A stretch of DNA of 64,000 nucleotides, from the NCBI RefSeq assembly GCF_000196895.1, contig NC_014297.1, forward strand, positions 2,123,345 through 2,187,344. Reading direction: 5' to 3'. Origin of the DNA: Halalkalicoccus jeotgali B3. GTDB lineage: Archaea; Halobacteriota; Halobacteria; Halobacteriales; Halalkalicoccaceae. Every line of letters begins with the position of its first letter. Position 1 is the first letter of the stretch. Positions 16,828 through 24,881 of this stretch are shown piece by piece. A program made the translations under genes and the position numbers. Under the pieces are notes generated by a model that was not told where the DNA came from, made no database searches, and was given only the letters and a program-made list of their open reading frames with translations.

Positions 16828-17733
16828 ATGGAACGGAGCCGGCGCGCCCTCGTGGGGATCCTCTGTCTCGGGCTGTTCGCGCTCGTTGCAGAGCCCGCCG
16901 CGGCGCAGACCTCTATCAACGATCAACTCATCGGCAACCTGAACAACGCGCTCCTGTACGCCGCGATCCCGATCACGATCCTGGTGCAGGCGATCCTGAT
17001 CTACGCGGTGTTCAAGTTCCGGAACAACGACGACCCCAAACCGACCCAGGAGAACCGTCGCTTGGAGATCACGTGGACGGTCGCGACCGCGATCGTGTTG
17101 CTGTTCGTCGGGCTGGCGTCCTATCAGGTGATGGCCGATCCCTTCATCACCGCCCAGAACGACGACGTGCCCGACGAGGCCGACGTCGAGATCGAGGTCG
17201 TCGCGTTCAACTACGGCTGGAACTTCAACTACCAGGACGAGGGCATCCAGACGACCGGCCAGGCGACGATCCCGACCGACACCCAGATCTACTTCAACGT
17301 GGGCGCTGATGCCGAGCAAAACTCCTACATACACGGGTTTCACGTTCCCGATCTCGGGCTGAAACAGGACGCCAACCCCGGCCAGCGAAACATGGTGAAG
17401 ACCGAAGTCTACGAGGAAGGCGAGTACCAGGGCTACTGCTCGAAGTACTGTGGCGTGGGCCACTCGAACATGTACTTCACCATCAACGCGGTGAGCGAGG
17501 ACGAGTACCAGCAGTGGGTCCAGGAGCAACAGGCCAGCGCTGAGGGCGGCAACGAGAGCCAAGCCGGCGGCGGTAACGAAAGCGGACAGAGCGGCGACCA
17601 GCAAGCCGGAGGCAACACGAGCGAACAGGCAAGCGGTAACGAGAGCCAGGCCGGAAACGAGAGCGGTGGCGGCAACGCGAGCGAACAGGCCGGTGGCAAC
17701 GCAAGTAGCGGCAACCAGACCGGCGGCCAGTAG
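16828..17733 (+). CDS. coxB: Cytochrome c oxidase subunit II with sequon-rich tail
   Basis: CuA-bearing subunit II (301 aa) of a haem-copper oxidase. It starts with a signal-like segment ending AAAQ, then two membrane helices (LLYAAIPITILVQAILIYAV, VATAIVLLFVGLASYQVM). The extracellular cupredoxin domain has the CuA ligands His in YIHGFHVPD and GYCSKYCGVGHSNMYF (CxxxC, His, Met). The last ~60 residues are a Gly/Asn/Ser/Gln tail with repeated NES, NAS and NTS sequons, unusual compared with ordinary CoxB. It has its own promoter and lies opposite the haem synthase. Confidence 0.95.
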   Translation: MERSRRALVGILCLGLFALVAEPAAAQTSINDQLIGNLNNALLYAAIPITILVQAILIYAVFKFRNNDDPKPTQENRRLEITWTVATAIVLLFVGLASYQVMADPFITAQNDDVPDEADVEIEVVAFNYGWNFNYQDEGIQTTGQATIPTDTQIYFNVGADAEQNSYIHGFHVPDLGLKQDANPGQRNMVKTEVYEEGEYQGYCSKYCGVGHSNMYFTINAVSEDEYQQWVQEQQASAEGGNESQAGGGNESGQSGDQQAGGNTSEQASGNESQAGNESGGGNASEQAGGNASSGNQTGGQ

Positions 17734-18387
17734 GGCCGTTTCCAGTCCGAGAGGATCCGGATTCTTTTTCGGAGTCCACGCGATGTTCGGTTCGGACGCG
17801 TCGTCACGACCGTAATCACCTATGATGCCGAGCATCTAGTGCGGCCAGTCCGTCGGGCCCGTCTCCCGGATCTCGTAGTCCCGCAGTTGCCGTGGCGACA
17901 CTGCAACGCCTGCTGGGCCACTCTTTCGTCACAGTGTCGCTCCCCGTTCTCGTCCGTTCGGCTTCGTCTCGCGATCCCTGCCTCGGTTGAAACAACCGCG
18001 ACAGTCGAGAGCGAACGCCCTCTCGCATTCCGGGCCCGTCGACCGGCACCGCGCATCGGCGTCGGTTGCCGTGGTAACGAGGTGGCTATCGACACAAACA
18101 GGAGAGACGACGGAGCTAGACGACCTCCGGATTCAGTCCATACACCGGGTCGAGTTCGACCGGTAAGAGCACATACTGACCGACTGGATCGTCTCTAAGA
18201 GCTACCCCGAGAGAAACGGCTCAAACGACACCGTCTGATCGAACGTTCACACTGCTATCGAGAGGGCGCCCGGACATACGCGAGCACTCCACTGGTCCTC
18301 AATAGTCATCGCCACCCGTCGTGACCGCTCCAAGCGTTGCCGTCTATCAGTCGGTCTGTCGCTCGCCTACGGAAGCGAAACGACGCC
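17734..18387. other. Gene-poor segment with decayed coding remnants
   Basis: No intact gene is apparent in 654 bp. On the minus strand, a frame ending at a stop at 18118-18120 reads VALRDDPVGQYVLLPVEL and then DPVYGLNPEVV. A frameshift upstream of it would join TVSFEPFLSG. A second minus-strand end reads LRDYEIRETGPTDWPH before a stop at 17836-17838. Both look like real haloarchaeal C-termini but are cut off by stops or frame changes upstream, so they are best read as debris of one or two lost genes. The family is not recognised. Confidence 0.4.
17763..17769 (+). terminator. T-run terminator after coxB
   Basis: A short T-rich tract (ttcttttt) begins 29 bp after the coxB stop in otherwise GC-rich DNA. 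Oligo-T tracts serve as archaeal intrinsic terminators. Confidence 0.35.
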
Positions 18388-19293
18388 TCAGACGACCGCG
18401 CCGAGGTACAGCACGGCGACGAGGAAGATCCAGACGACGTCGACGAAGTGCCAGTACATCGAGACCGTCGAGACCGAAGTGTGGCGTTCGGCCGAATACT
18501 GGCCGTAGAGCGCGCGCACGAAGACGATGGCGATGAGCACTGCACCCATCGAGACGTGCAGCCCGTGCAGGCCGGTCAGCCCGTAGAAGGCACTGGCGTA
18601 CAGCGCCTCCTGGGCGGCGGCCAGCGTGAACCCTTCGTGGACGATGAACTCGTAGTACTCGTAGCTCTGGCCGAAGAGGAAGATCACGCCGAGCAGGAGG
18701 GTCGCTCCGAGGCCGAGGATGAAGTTCCGGCGGTTGTCCTTCAGCAACTGGGAGTGTGCCCAGTGGATCGTCCCGCTGCTCAGTATCAGGATGAGCGTGT
18801 TCGCGAGGACGATCTCGCTGATGATGGGGATCTCGATCGAGCCCAGCGCGACGGTGCCGGCGACGAGCGGTCCCGAAATCACCTCGAAGTCGGCGGGCGG
18901 CCAACTGGCGATCCGGATCTGGAAGTAGTAGATGAACAGCGCACCGAAGGTCGCGACTTCGGTGCACAAGAACAGGACCATCCCCCAGCGAAGGCCGCTG
19001 TTGCCGTGACCGTCACCCTGCCAGAACGCCTTGATGAACGCGTGGTAGACCCAGCCATACAGCCCGACGAGGAATACGATGACGCTCGCGAGAACGAGCC
19101 CGCCGCCGACGAGCGGCTGCAGCGGTAGTTCGCCCATCGCGAGGATGAACAGTGCGGCCCCGATGTAGATCCCCGAGGCCCCCATCGCGGCGATGAAGGG
19201 CCACCAACTGGCCTCACCAAAGCCCTTCGGCCAGTCTTCGACGGCCGGCAGGTGGTGGCCGTGGTCGTCGCCAGAGTCTTCGGAAACGGTCAT
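18388..19293 (-). CDS. coxC: Cytochrome c oxidase subunit III
   Basis: A 301-residue subunit III with seven membrane segments, part of the haem-copper oxidase. Family landmarks are SWWPFIAAMGASGIYIGAAL at the start, LRWGMVLFLCTEVATFGALF, YGLTGLHGLHVSMGAVLIAI and the C-terminal YWHFVDVVWIFLVAVLY. The N-terminus has a His/Asp-rich acidic stretch (SGDDHGHHLPA). The start MTVSEDSG is used; the frame extends upstream but without conservation. Encoded opposite to coxB and cox1. Confidence 0.95.
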   Translation of the reverse strand: MTVSEDSGDDHGHHLPAVEDWPKGFGEASWWPFIAAMGASGIYIGAALFILAMGELPLQPLVGGGLVLASVIVFLVGLYGWVYHAFIKAFWQGDGHGNSGLRWGMVLFLCTEVATFGALFIYYFQIRIASWPPADFEVISGPLVAGTVALGSIEIPIISEIVLANTLILILSSGTIHWAHSQLLKDNRRNFILGLGATLLLGVIFLFGQSYEYYEFIVHEGFTLAAAQEALYASAFYGLTGLHGLHVSMGAVLIAIVFVRALYGQYSAERHTSVSTVSMYWHFVDVVWIFLVAVLYLGAVV

Positions 19294-19383
19294 AACTCTG
19301 GGTTCTGCGTCGATTACCAAAAAGGCTCCCAACCGCGCCGACGGTCCGGAACCTACAACCGCTATCGGGGACAACCGCCGGGT

Positions 19384-19644
19384 ATGTCAGCACCGGTCTT
19401 CGAGCGAGCCGACGAGGCCCCGGCCACCTGCCCGGAGTGTGGCCGGCCATTCGCGCGCACGGAGTACGTCACCCTCCATCTCGGCCTCGACCACCCGGAG
19501 GTGCTTTCGGAGTCCGACCGCGAGCGTTTCGTCGAAGTCTATCGGGGCGAGACCGAGGAGATGAAGCGGTTCCGGCTGAAGGCGCTCGCGGCGCTTCTCC
19601 TCGTCTACTTCGGGTTCCTGTACCTGTATCTCTTCGTCGGCTAG
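19384..19644 (+). CDS. C2H2-like zinc finger with C-terminal membrane segment
   Basis: An 86-residue protein. The N-terminal half has a CPECGRPFARTEYVTLHLGL finger followed by DH (C2H2 spacing), then an acidic helix. The C-terminal ~22 residues (LAALLLVYFGFLYLYLFVG) form one membrane helix. It starts a run of three small membrane protein genes leading into cox1. Similar finger-membrane proteins occur next to haloarchaeal oxidase genes. A role in oxidase assembly or copper handling is only a contextual inference. Confidence 0.8.
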   Translation: MSAPVFERADEAPATCPECGRPFARTEYVTLHLGLDHPEVLSESDRERFVEVYRGETEEMKRFRLKALAALLLVYFGFLYLYLFVG

Positions 19645-19682
19645 TTCGATGGGTTTTCGGTCGACTGGCCGCTAGTCGGGGC

Positions 19683-20066
19683 ATGGAAGAGCAATCGGGG
19701 TTGAGCGACCGACACCGCAAGGCCAGCCCGTGGCCGCTGTTCGTCGCGCTTGGGCTGGCGCTCGCGGAGGTGGGTGTCTTTCTGGATCTTATCGCGATCG
19801 CGGTGGGGGGACTGTTGTTGCTCGTCGGCAGCCTCGGCGGGATCCTGAGCGAGTCGGGGTACGCAAAGACGCCTTGGCCCGCCGTCGGCGCGCTCGGGCT
19901 CGTCCTCGCGATCGTCGGGGTCGTCCTGACGGCGATCTACCCGCTTGGCGGCGGCGGGGCGCTCGATCTGGGGTTTCGGGCGATTTCGATCGCGATCGCG
20001 GGACTGATGTGTATGGGTGGGTCGTTGCTTGGGCGCGTGCTCGCGGGACGTGCCTCGCCGCTGTAG
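19683..20066 (+). CDS. Small four-helix membrane protein of the oxidase cluster
   Basis: A 127-residue protein with four hydrophobic segments (WPLFVALGLALAEVGVFLDL, AVGGLLLLVGSLGGIL, AVGALGLVLAIVGVVLTAI, ISIAIAGLMCMGGSLLG) after a polar N-terminus MEEQSGLSDRHRKASP. Conserved in position beside cox genes in haloarchaea, as far as I recall; function unknown. It lies 38 bp after the zinc finger gene and 43 bp before the next small gene, so the run is probably one transcript with cox1. Confidence 0.75.
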   Translation: MEEQSGLSDRHRKASPWPLFVALGLALAEVGVFLDLIAIAVGGLLLLVGSLGGILSESGYAKTPWPAVGALGLVLAIVGVVLTAIYPLGGGGALDLGFRAISIAIAGLMCMGGSLLGRVLAGRASPL

Positions 20067-20109
20067 GGAGAACCACTAGCTATTTGATCGCCGACCGGGA
20101 AGGGCGGGT

Positions 20110-20337
20110 ATGAGCCGACTGCTCGACGACCGCGTCTTCAACAAGGAGACGCTGCTCGACTCGACGGTGAACCTGGTGCCGTTTGCCATTCTAATGTTCT
20201 TTCTCGTCCTGTACGTCGTCGCGACCCCGAGCGGGTGGCAGGACGGATCGCTGATGAGCATCTACATGTTGACGATCATCATCAGTATGATCTGGGGACT
20301 CCTGCACCTGACGTACGCGACCGCAAAGCGCATCTAA
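20110..20337 (+). CDS. 75-residue two-helix membrane protein of the oxidase cluster
   Basis: Starts MSRLLDDRVFNKETLLDSTV and has two membrane helices (LVPFAILMFFLVLYVVATP and SIYMLTIIISMIWGLLHL). Ends with a short basic tail AKRI. Placed directly upstream of cox1. It has the size and topology of an accessory oxidase subunit (subunit IV-like), but no homology to a characterised subunit is visible. Confidence 0.8.
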   Translation: MSRLLDDRVFNKETLLDSTVNLVPFAILMFFLVLYVVATPSGWQDGSLMSIYMLTIIISMIWGLLHLTYATAKRI

Positions 20338-20421
20338 CTCCGCGGGCGGCGTCGCTGCGGGCGATTCTCCACGACGGGCGGAACCTAACCTTTCATTACG
20401 CTCCGTTACTGAGAGTCGGGT

Positions 20422-22176
20422 ATGCAGGTAGACGGGCAAATAGCCTTGACCGTCCTGATGGGGCTCCTCCTGTTGATCGTCGCAGGGTGGATCGCCCGCA
20501 TCGAGGACTGGCGTTCGTACACGCCGCTCGCCAGTGGGGGTGGGCGTGCGGTCGACGACAGCGCGCACGGAACACACGAAAAACCCGGCGGACTCATCCG
20601 CTGGCTCACCACGGTCGATCACAAGGACATCGGGATCCTCTACGCGATCTTCGGTACGTTTGCGCTCGTATGGGGAGGGGTGACGGTCGCGTTGATGCGG
20701 ACCGAACTGTTCTCGCCGACGACGGTCCTCATGGACCCGACGACGTACAACGCCCTGATGACGAGCCACGGGATCACGATGCTGTTCCTGTTCGGGACGC
20801 CGATGATCGCCGCGTTCGGTAACTACGTCCTCCCGCTTTTGATCGGGGCCGACGACATGGCCTTTCCCCGGATCAACGCCATTGCCTTCTGGTTGCTTCC
20901 GGTCGCCGGGTCGCTGATCTGGGCGCCGTTTCTCCTGATGGCCGTCGGGATCGAACCCGCCCAGACCGGCTGGACGATGTACCCGCCGCTGTCGCTTGAT
21001 CAGAGTGCACTCGGGGTCGACTTCATGTTACTCGGGCTGCACCTCTCGGGAATCAGCGCCACGCTGGGTGCGATCAACTTCATCGCGACCATCTTCACCG
21101 AGCGTGCCCCCGACGTCGGCTGGGAGCGACTCGACATCTTCTCATGGACGATGCTTACCCAGTCGGGATTGATCCTCTTTGCATTCCCGCTGTTGGGCAG
21201 CGTGTTGCTCATGTTGCTGCTCGACCGGAACCTCGGGACGACCTTCTTCACCACCGAGGGTGGCGGGTACATCCTCTATCAGCACCTCTTTTGGTTCTTC
21301 GGCCATCCCGAGGTCTATATCCTCGTGTTGCCCCCGATGGGGCTGGTGAGCCTGATCCTGCCCCGGTTTGCAGGCCGCAAGCTCTTCGGGTTCAAGTTCG
21401 TCGTCTACTCGACGCTCGCCATCGGCGTGCTCTCGTTTGGCGTGTGGGCCCACCACATGTTCACGACGGGTATCGATCCCCGGATCCGCTCGGCGTTCAT
21501 GGCGGTTTCGCTCGCGATCGCGGTGCCGAGCGCAGTGAAGGTCTTTAACTGGATCACGACACTGTGGTCGGGCCGTCTGCGCCTGACGGTGCCGATGTTG
21601 TTCTGTCTCGGTTTCGTCTCGAACTTCATCATCGGCGGGGTCACCGGCGTGTTCCTCGCCTCCATCCCCGTCGACGCCGTACTTCACGCCACCTACTACG
21701 TCGTCGGACACTTCCACTATATCGTGATGGGCGCGATCGGCTTTGCGCTCTTTGCGGCCGTTTACTACTGGTTCCCGCTCATGACGGGCCGGATGTACCA
21801 GCGCTCGCTCGGGCTGATCCACTTCTGGCTCTCCTTTATCGGGACGAACGTGACCTTCTTCGCGATGATCCTGCTTGGCTACGGCGGGATGCCCCGTCGG
21901 TACGCCGAGTACCTGCCCCAGTACGCGACCCTCCATCAGGCCACGACGGTTGGGGCGTTTCTCATCTTCATCGGCGGGGTCGTCTTCCTGTGGAACATCA
22001 TCCAGTCGTGGCTCGAAGGGCCCCGTGTCGAGAGCGGCGACCCGTGGAACCTCAAGGAAGACGGAATGGTTTCCCACGAGTGGGCGTGGTTCGAACACCA
22101 ACTCGAAACCCGACTCGCTGACGGCGGCGAACCTGACGATGACACCGCGATGACCGACGGCGGCGAACGCGAGTAA
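20422..22176 (+). CDS. coxA: Cytochrome c oxidase subunit I
   Basis: Catalytic subunit (584 aa, 12 or more membrane helices) that reduces O2 and pumps protons. Haem and CuB ligands are visible: MTSHGITMLFLFGTP (haem a His), FFGHPEVYILVLPP (CuB His with cross-linked Tyr), VWAHHMFTTG (CuB His pair), and VVGHFHYIVMGA (haem a3 and haem a His). An extra N-terminal helix (ALTVLMGLLLLIVAGWIARI) precedes the usual start TTVDHKDIGILY, so it carries an extension. The C-terminal tail is acidic. Confidence 0.97.
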   Translation: MQVDGQIALTVLMGLLLLIVAGWIARIEDWRSYTPLASGGGRAVDDSAHGTHEKPGGLIRWLTTVDHKDIGILYAIFGTFALVWGGVTVALMRTELFSPTTVLMDPTTYNALMTSHGITMLFLFGTPMIAAFGNYVLPLLIGADDMAFPRINAIAFWLLPVAGSLIWAPFLLMAVGIEPAQTGWTMYPPLSLDQSALGVDFMLLGLHLSGISATLGAINFIATIFTERAPDVGWERLDIFSWTMLTQSGLILFAFPLLGSVLLMLLLDRNLGTTFFTTEGGGYILYQHLFWFFGHPEVYILVLPPMGLVSLILPRFAGRKLFGFKFVVYSTLAIGVLSFGVWAHHMFTTGIDPRIRSAFMAVSLAIAVPSAVKVFNWITTLWSGRLRLTVPMLFCLGFVSNFIIGGVTGVFLASIPVDAVLHATYYVVGHFHYIVMGAIGFALFAAVYYWFPLMTGRMYQRSLGLIHFWLSFIGTNVTFFAMILLGYGGMPRRYAEYLPQYATLHQATTVGAFLIFIGGVVFLWNIIQSWLEGPRVESGDPWNLKEDGMVSHEWAWFEHQLETRLADGGEPDDDTAMTDGGERE

Positions 22177-22179
22177 AGA

Positions 22180-22198
22180 ACCGCTTTTTCCTTTTCGA
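22180..22198 (+). terminator. T-rich terminator after cox1
   Basis: Two T runs (ctttttccttttc) start about 7 bp after the cox1 stop, an arrangement typical of archaeal oligo-T termination. Confidence 0.4.
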
Positions 22199-22238
22199 CG
22201 CCCGGATTCGAGTCGGAGACCGACAAACCGGCTCGTCG

Positions 22239-22343
22239 CTACCCGGTCGTAACGATAACCACGGCGGTGACGGCCATCAGTACGGCGATACCGCCCAGAA
22301 CGATCGCCAGTAGCTCCTTTTCGGTGAGCTCCCTGTCGAGCAT
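22239..22343 (-). CDS. 34-residue single-helix membrane microprotein
   Basis: Encodes MLDRELTEKELLAIVLGGIA followed by VLMAVTAVVIVTTG: a short charged N-terminus and one membrane helix running to the C-terminus. It is antisense to the flanking oxidase-cluster genes, in the gap between cox1 and the next small membrane gene. The charged-helix/hydrophobic-helix pattern and the absence of stray residues argue for a real gene. Tiny subunits of this size occur in many respiratory oxidases; the assignment to the oxidase is inference. Confidence 0.6.
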   Translation of the reverse strand: MLDRELTEKELLAIVLGGIAVLMAVTAVVIVTTG

Positions 22344-22401
22344 ATCCCCAGTCGGATCGGTGGAGGGAAAGCCTCATCGCTTCGCCGGCCGAACCCCCGC
22401 C

Positions 22402-22662
22402 GTGAGCGAATCAGCTACCGCCGGATCGCGCGTCTCGGGCCATCGGGTCGTCGTGGCGATCTACGTCGGGTTGGTCGTCTTCGCAGGTATCATGGGGTTT
22501 CTCCTCGGTTCCATCGTCGAGGACCTCCGGTCGGTCGCACTGCTCGGCGTGATCCCGATCCCGCCGACGCCGATCGGTCTGGCCGTCTACGGGTCGGTGA
22601 CGATCGCCCTCTTGCTCGGGGTGCTCTTACTCGGGGTACGATACGCCTCGTCGGTCGAGTGA
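22402..22662 (+). CDS. 86-residue two-helix membrane protein
   Basis: GTG-initiated gene coding MSESATAGSRVSGHRVVVAI with two membrane helices (VVVAIYVGLVVFAGIMGFLL and GSVTIALLLGVLLLGVRYA) linked by PIPPTPIG. Last gene of the oxidase neighbourhood. Similar proteins sit by haloarchaeal cox genes. Function unknown. Confidence 0.75.
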   Translation: MSESATAGSRVSGHRVVVAIYVGLVVFAGIMGFLLGSIVEDLRSVALLGVIPIPPTPIGLAVYGSVTIALLLGVLLLGVRYASSVE

Positions 22663-22676
22663 CCTAATCCGGTCGA

Positions 22677-24290
22677 CTACCCCTCGCCGACCATCCGGTC
22701 TTCCTCGTCCCACTCGCGCTGGCGCAGTTCGAACTTCTGGATCTTCCCGGTAGCGGTCGTGGGGAGTTCCTCGACGAACTCGATCTCGTGGACGACCTTA
22801 TAGCCCGCCAGTCGCTCACGGGTGAACTCGGTGATCTCCTCGGCGCTCGCGCCCGGACTGTCGGGATCGCCGTTCGCGGGGACGAGAAACGCCTTCGGAG
22901 TCTCACCCCACTTCTTGCTCGGCGCGGGAATTACCGCGGCGTCGGCCACGGCGGGATGCTCGAAGAGGGTGTCCTCGAGTTCGATCGAGGAGATGTTCTC
23001 GCCCCCGGAGATGATGATGTCCTTCTTGCGGTCTTGGATCGAGATCATCCCGTGCTCGTCGACCACGGCCAAGTCGCCGGTGTGGTAGTACCCCTCGATC
23101 CGATCCGAGAAGGCCTCCTCCGTGGCATCGGGTTTCTCCCAGTAGCCCTCCATCACCTGATTACCCCGGACGACGATCTCGCCGATGGTGGCATCATCGC
23201 GGGGGACGTCCTCGCCCTCGTCGTCGACGACGCGGATCTCGGTTCCGAGATAGCCAAGCCCCTGTCGCTTCTTGATCGCGAAGCGATCCGTCGAGTCGGG
23301 ATCGAACAGCCGTCTCGCGTCAGAGGTCGTGATCAGCGGGCCGGTCTCGGTCGCGCCGTAGACGTGTTTGAGATACCAGCCGAACTCGTCCTCGACGGTC
23401 CGGATGGTCGCCTCGGGCGGCGCGGCGCCCGCCGTGGCCGCCCGGACGGGATTGGACCCCTGGGTCCCCTCGCCGGTCTCCTCGTAGCGCTCGATCAGCA
23501 TGTTCAACACAGTCGGGGCGGCACACAGATACGAGACGTCCTCGGTCCTGATGGTCTCGAGGATCCACTCGGCGTCGATTCCTCTGGTGCAGACGTGTTT
23601 CGCACCCATCCCCGTGATCGCGTAGATATGCCCCCAACCGTTGACGTGGAACATCGGCAGCGTCCACAGATAAACGTCGTCGTCGCGGATCTCCTGGTGG
23701 AGGCTGACGAGATACGCGTGGAGCGTCTCGGTCCGGTGGGTCCGACAGACCCCCTTCGGGTCGCCCGTGGTCCCCGAGGTGTAGTTGATCGTGATGACCT
23801 CGTCTTCCGTCATCTCGGGGCGGTCGTACTCGCCGGTCGAGTCCGAAAGTAGGGCGTCGAAATCCACCCAGTCGCCGTCGGTGGCGTTCGCATCGTTCGA
23901 GATGTAGAGGTCGGTCGGGACCGACCCGCGGATCGGTTCGATCTTTCCGGCGTGTTCGTGATCGGCGATGACCGCTTTCACCCCCGCGTCGTTCAGGATG
24001 TACTCGAAGTCCTCGGGGACCAGCCGGTAGTTCAGCGGCGTGTGGATCGCCCCCAGTTGCATGATCGCGTAGGCCGCCTCGAGGTGGTAGTGGGTGTTGG
24101 GATCAAGCACCGCAACCCGGTCGCCCTTCTCGATCCCCCGCTCTGCGAGGGCCGCCGAGAGCCGATCGACCCGGTCGCCGAGTTCCCCGTACGTGAATCG
24201 CTCCCCCGTGGTCGCCACCACGGCTTCCTGGTCACCGTAGTGCCTGCGTGCCCGGTCTAAAAAGTCGGTCGTCAGCAGTGGCTTGTGCAT
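22677..24290 (-). CDS. Fatty acyl-CoA synthetase (AMP-forming)
   Basis: ANL-superfamily ligase (537 aa) activating a carboxylic acid to its CoA thioester through an acyl-AMP. Core motifs: ITINYTSGTTGDPKGVCRTH (P-loop), HVYGATETGPL, YYHTGDLAVVDEHG, IQDRKKDIIISGGENIS and the catalytic Lys near the end (TATGKIQKFELRQR). Resembles FadD3/AlkK-type medium- to long-chain enzymes. The start at MHKPLLTTDFLDRARRHYGD is chosen since the frame upstream is not conserved. Likely feeds the acyl-CoA dehydrogenases in this window. Confidence 0.93.
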   Translation of the reverse strand: MHKPLLTTDFLDRARRHYGDQEAVVATTGERFTYGELGDRVDRLSAALAERGIEKGDRVAVLDPNTHYHLEAAYAIMQLGAIHTPLNYRLVPEDFEYILNDAGVKAVIADHEHAGKIEPIRGSVPTDLYISNDANATDGDWVDFDALLSDSTGEYDRPEMTEDEVITINYTSGTTGDPKGVCRTHRTETLHAYLVSLHQEIRDDDVYLWTLPMFHVNGWGHIYAITGMGAKHVCTRGIDAEWILETIRTEDVSYLCAAPTVLNMLIERYEETGEGTQGSNPVRAATAGAAPPEATIRTVEDEFGWYLKHVYGATETGPLITTSDARRLFDPDSTDRFAIKKRQGLGYLGTEIRVVDDEGEDVPRDDATIGEIVVRGNQVMEGYWEKPDATEEAFSDRIEGYYHTGDLAVVDEHGMISIQDRKKDIIISGGENISSIELEDTLFEHPAVADAAVIPAPSKKWGETPKAFLVPANGDPDSPGASAEEITEFTRERLAGYKVVHEIEFVEELPTTATGKIQKFELRQREWDEEDRMVGEG

Positions 24291-24383
24291 ACCTCGCCGG
24301 ACTTTTATCACAAATCGTGATATACGTTTTCGTCGAAGGCGGTCGTCCCAACTGATATCCGGAGACCGAGCCAACACTCGAAC

Positions 24384-24869
24384 ATGACGGGAGAGAACGG
24401 CTCGGCGCCGACGACCGAGGAGTTCGTCGAGTACTGTCGGACACAGGCGGGTCTCCTCCGGGGCAGCGTCGAGACGATGGTCACGGAGGCCGACGAGTTG
24501 CTCGCGGAGATCGACGCGAAGACCGAAGAGATCCGCGCGCGCCTCGACGAGCGCTCTGCGGGACCGGCGACGCCGCAGTCCACAGAGGGTCCGGACGACG
24601 ACGTCGACCTCGAGGGGATCGAGGCGATGGAGTCGGACGTCGAGAGACAACAACTACTCGTCAGGACCAAACAGGCCCGAATGGAGGCGTTTCGCGAATT
24701 AGCGGACGATTACGACGCACTCGCGGGAGATCTGCGCTCGAACGTGGACGACGGCCGGGAGGCCATGGAACGCGTCGTCGAGTTCGAGGCCGACCGGGAC
24801 GCGCCGGCGTACTTCGAGGACCGACTCACAGTACTGGAAGCCGCCGCCGGGGGATCCGACGCCGAGTGA
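24384..24869 (+). CDS. Acidic coiled-coil protein, unknown
   Basis: A 161-residue protein with no membrane segment. Long helices with heptad-like spacing occupy residues ~12-60 (LLRGSVETMVTEADELLAEI) and ~80-150 (ERQQLLVRTKQARMEAFREL), separated by a Pro/Gly/Asp linker. One Cys. It is divergent from the acyl-CoA synthetase and convergent with the mutase gene. Not recognised; composition is normal for a haloarchaeal gene. Confidence 0.7.
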   Translation: MTGENGSAPTTEEFVEYCRTQAGLLRGSVETMVTEADELLAEIDAKTEEIRARLDERSAGPATPQSTEGPDDDVDLEGIEAMESDVERQQLLVRTKQARMEAFRELADDYDALAGDLRSNVDDGREAMERVVEFEADRDAPAYFEDRLTVLEAAAGGSDAE

Positions 24870-24881
24870 TCGGTTGGCGAG

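Noticed and set aside
16756-17835. Long minus-strand frame opposite coxB
   Set aside because: It mirrors coxB codons, including its repetitive tail, and has no recognisable family.
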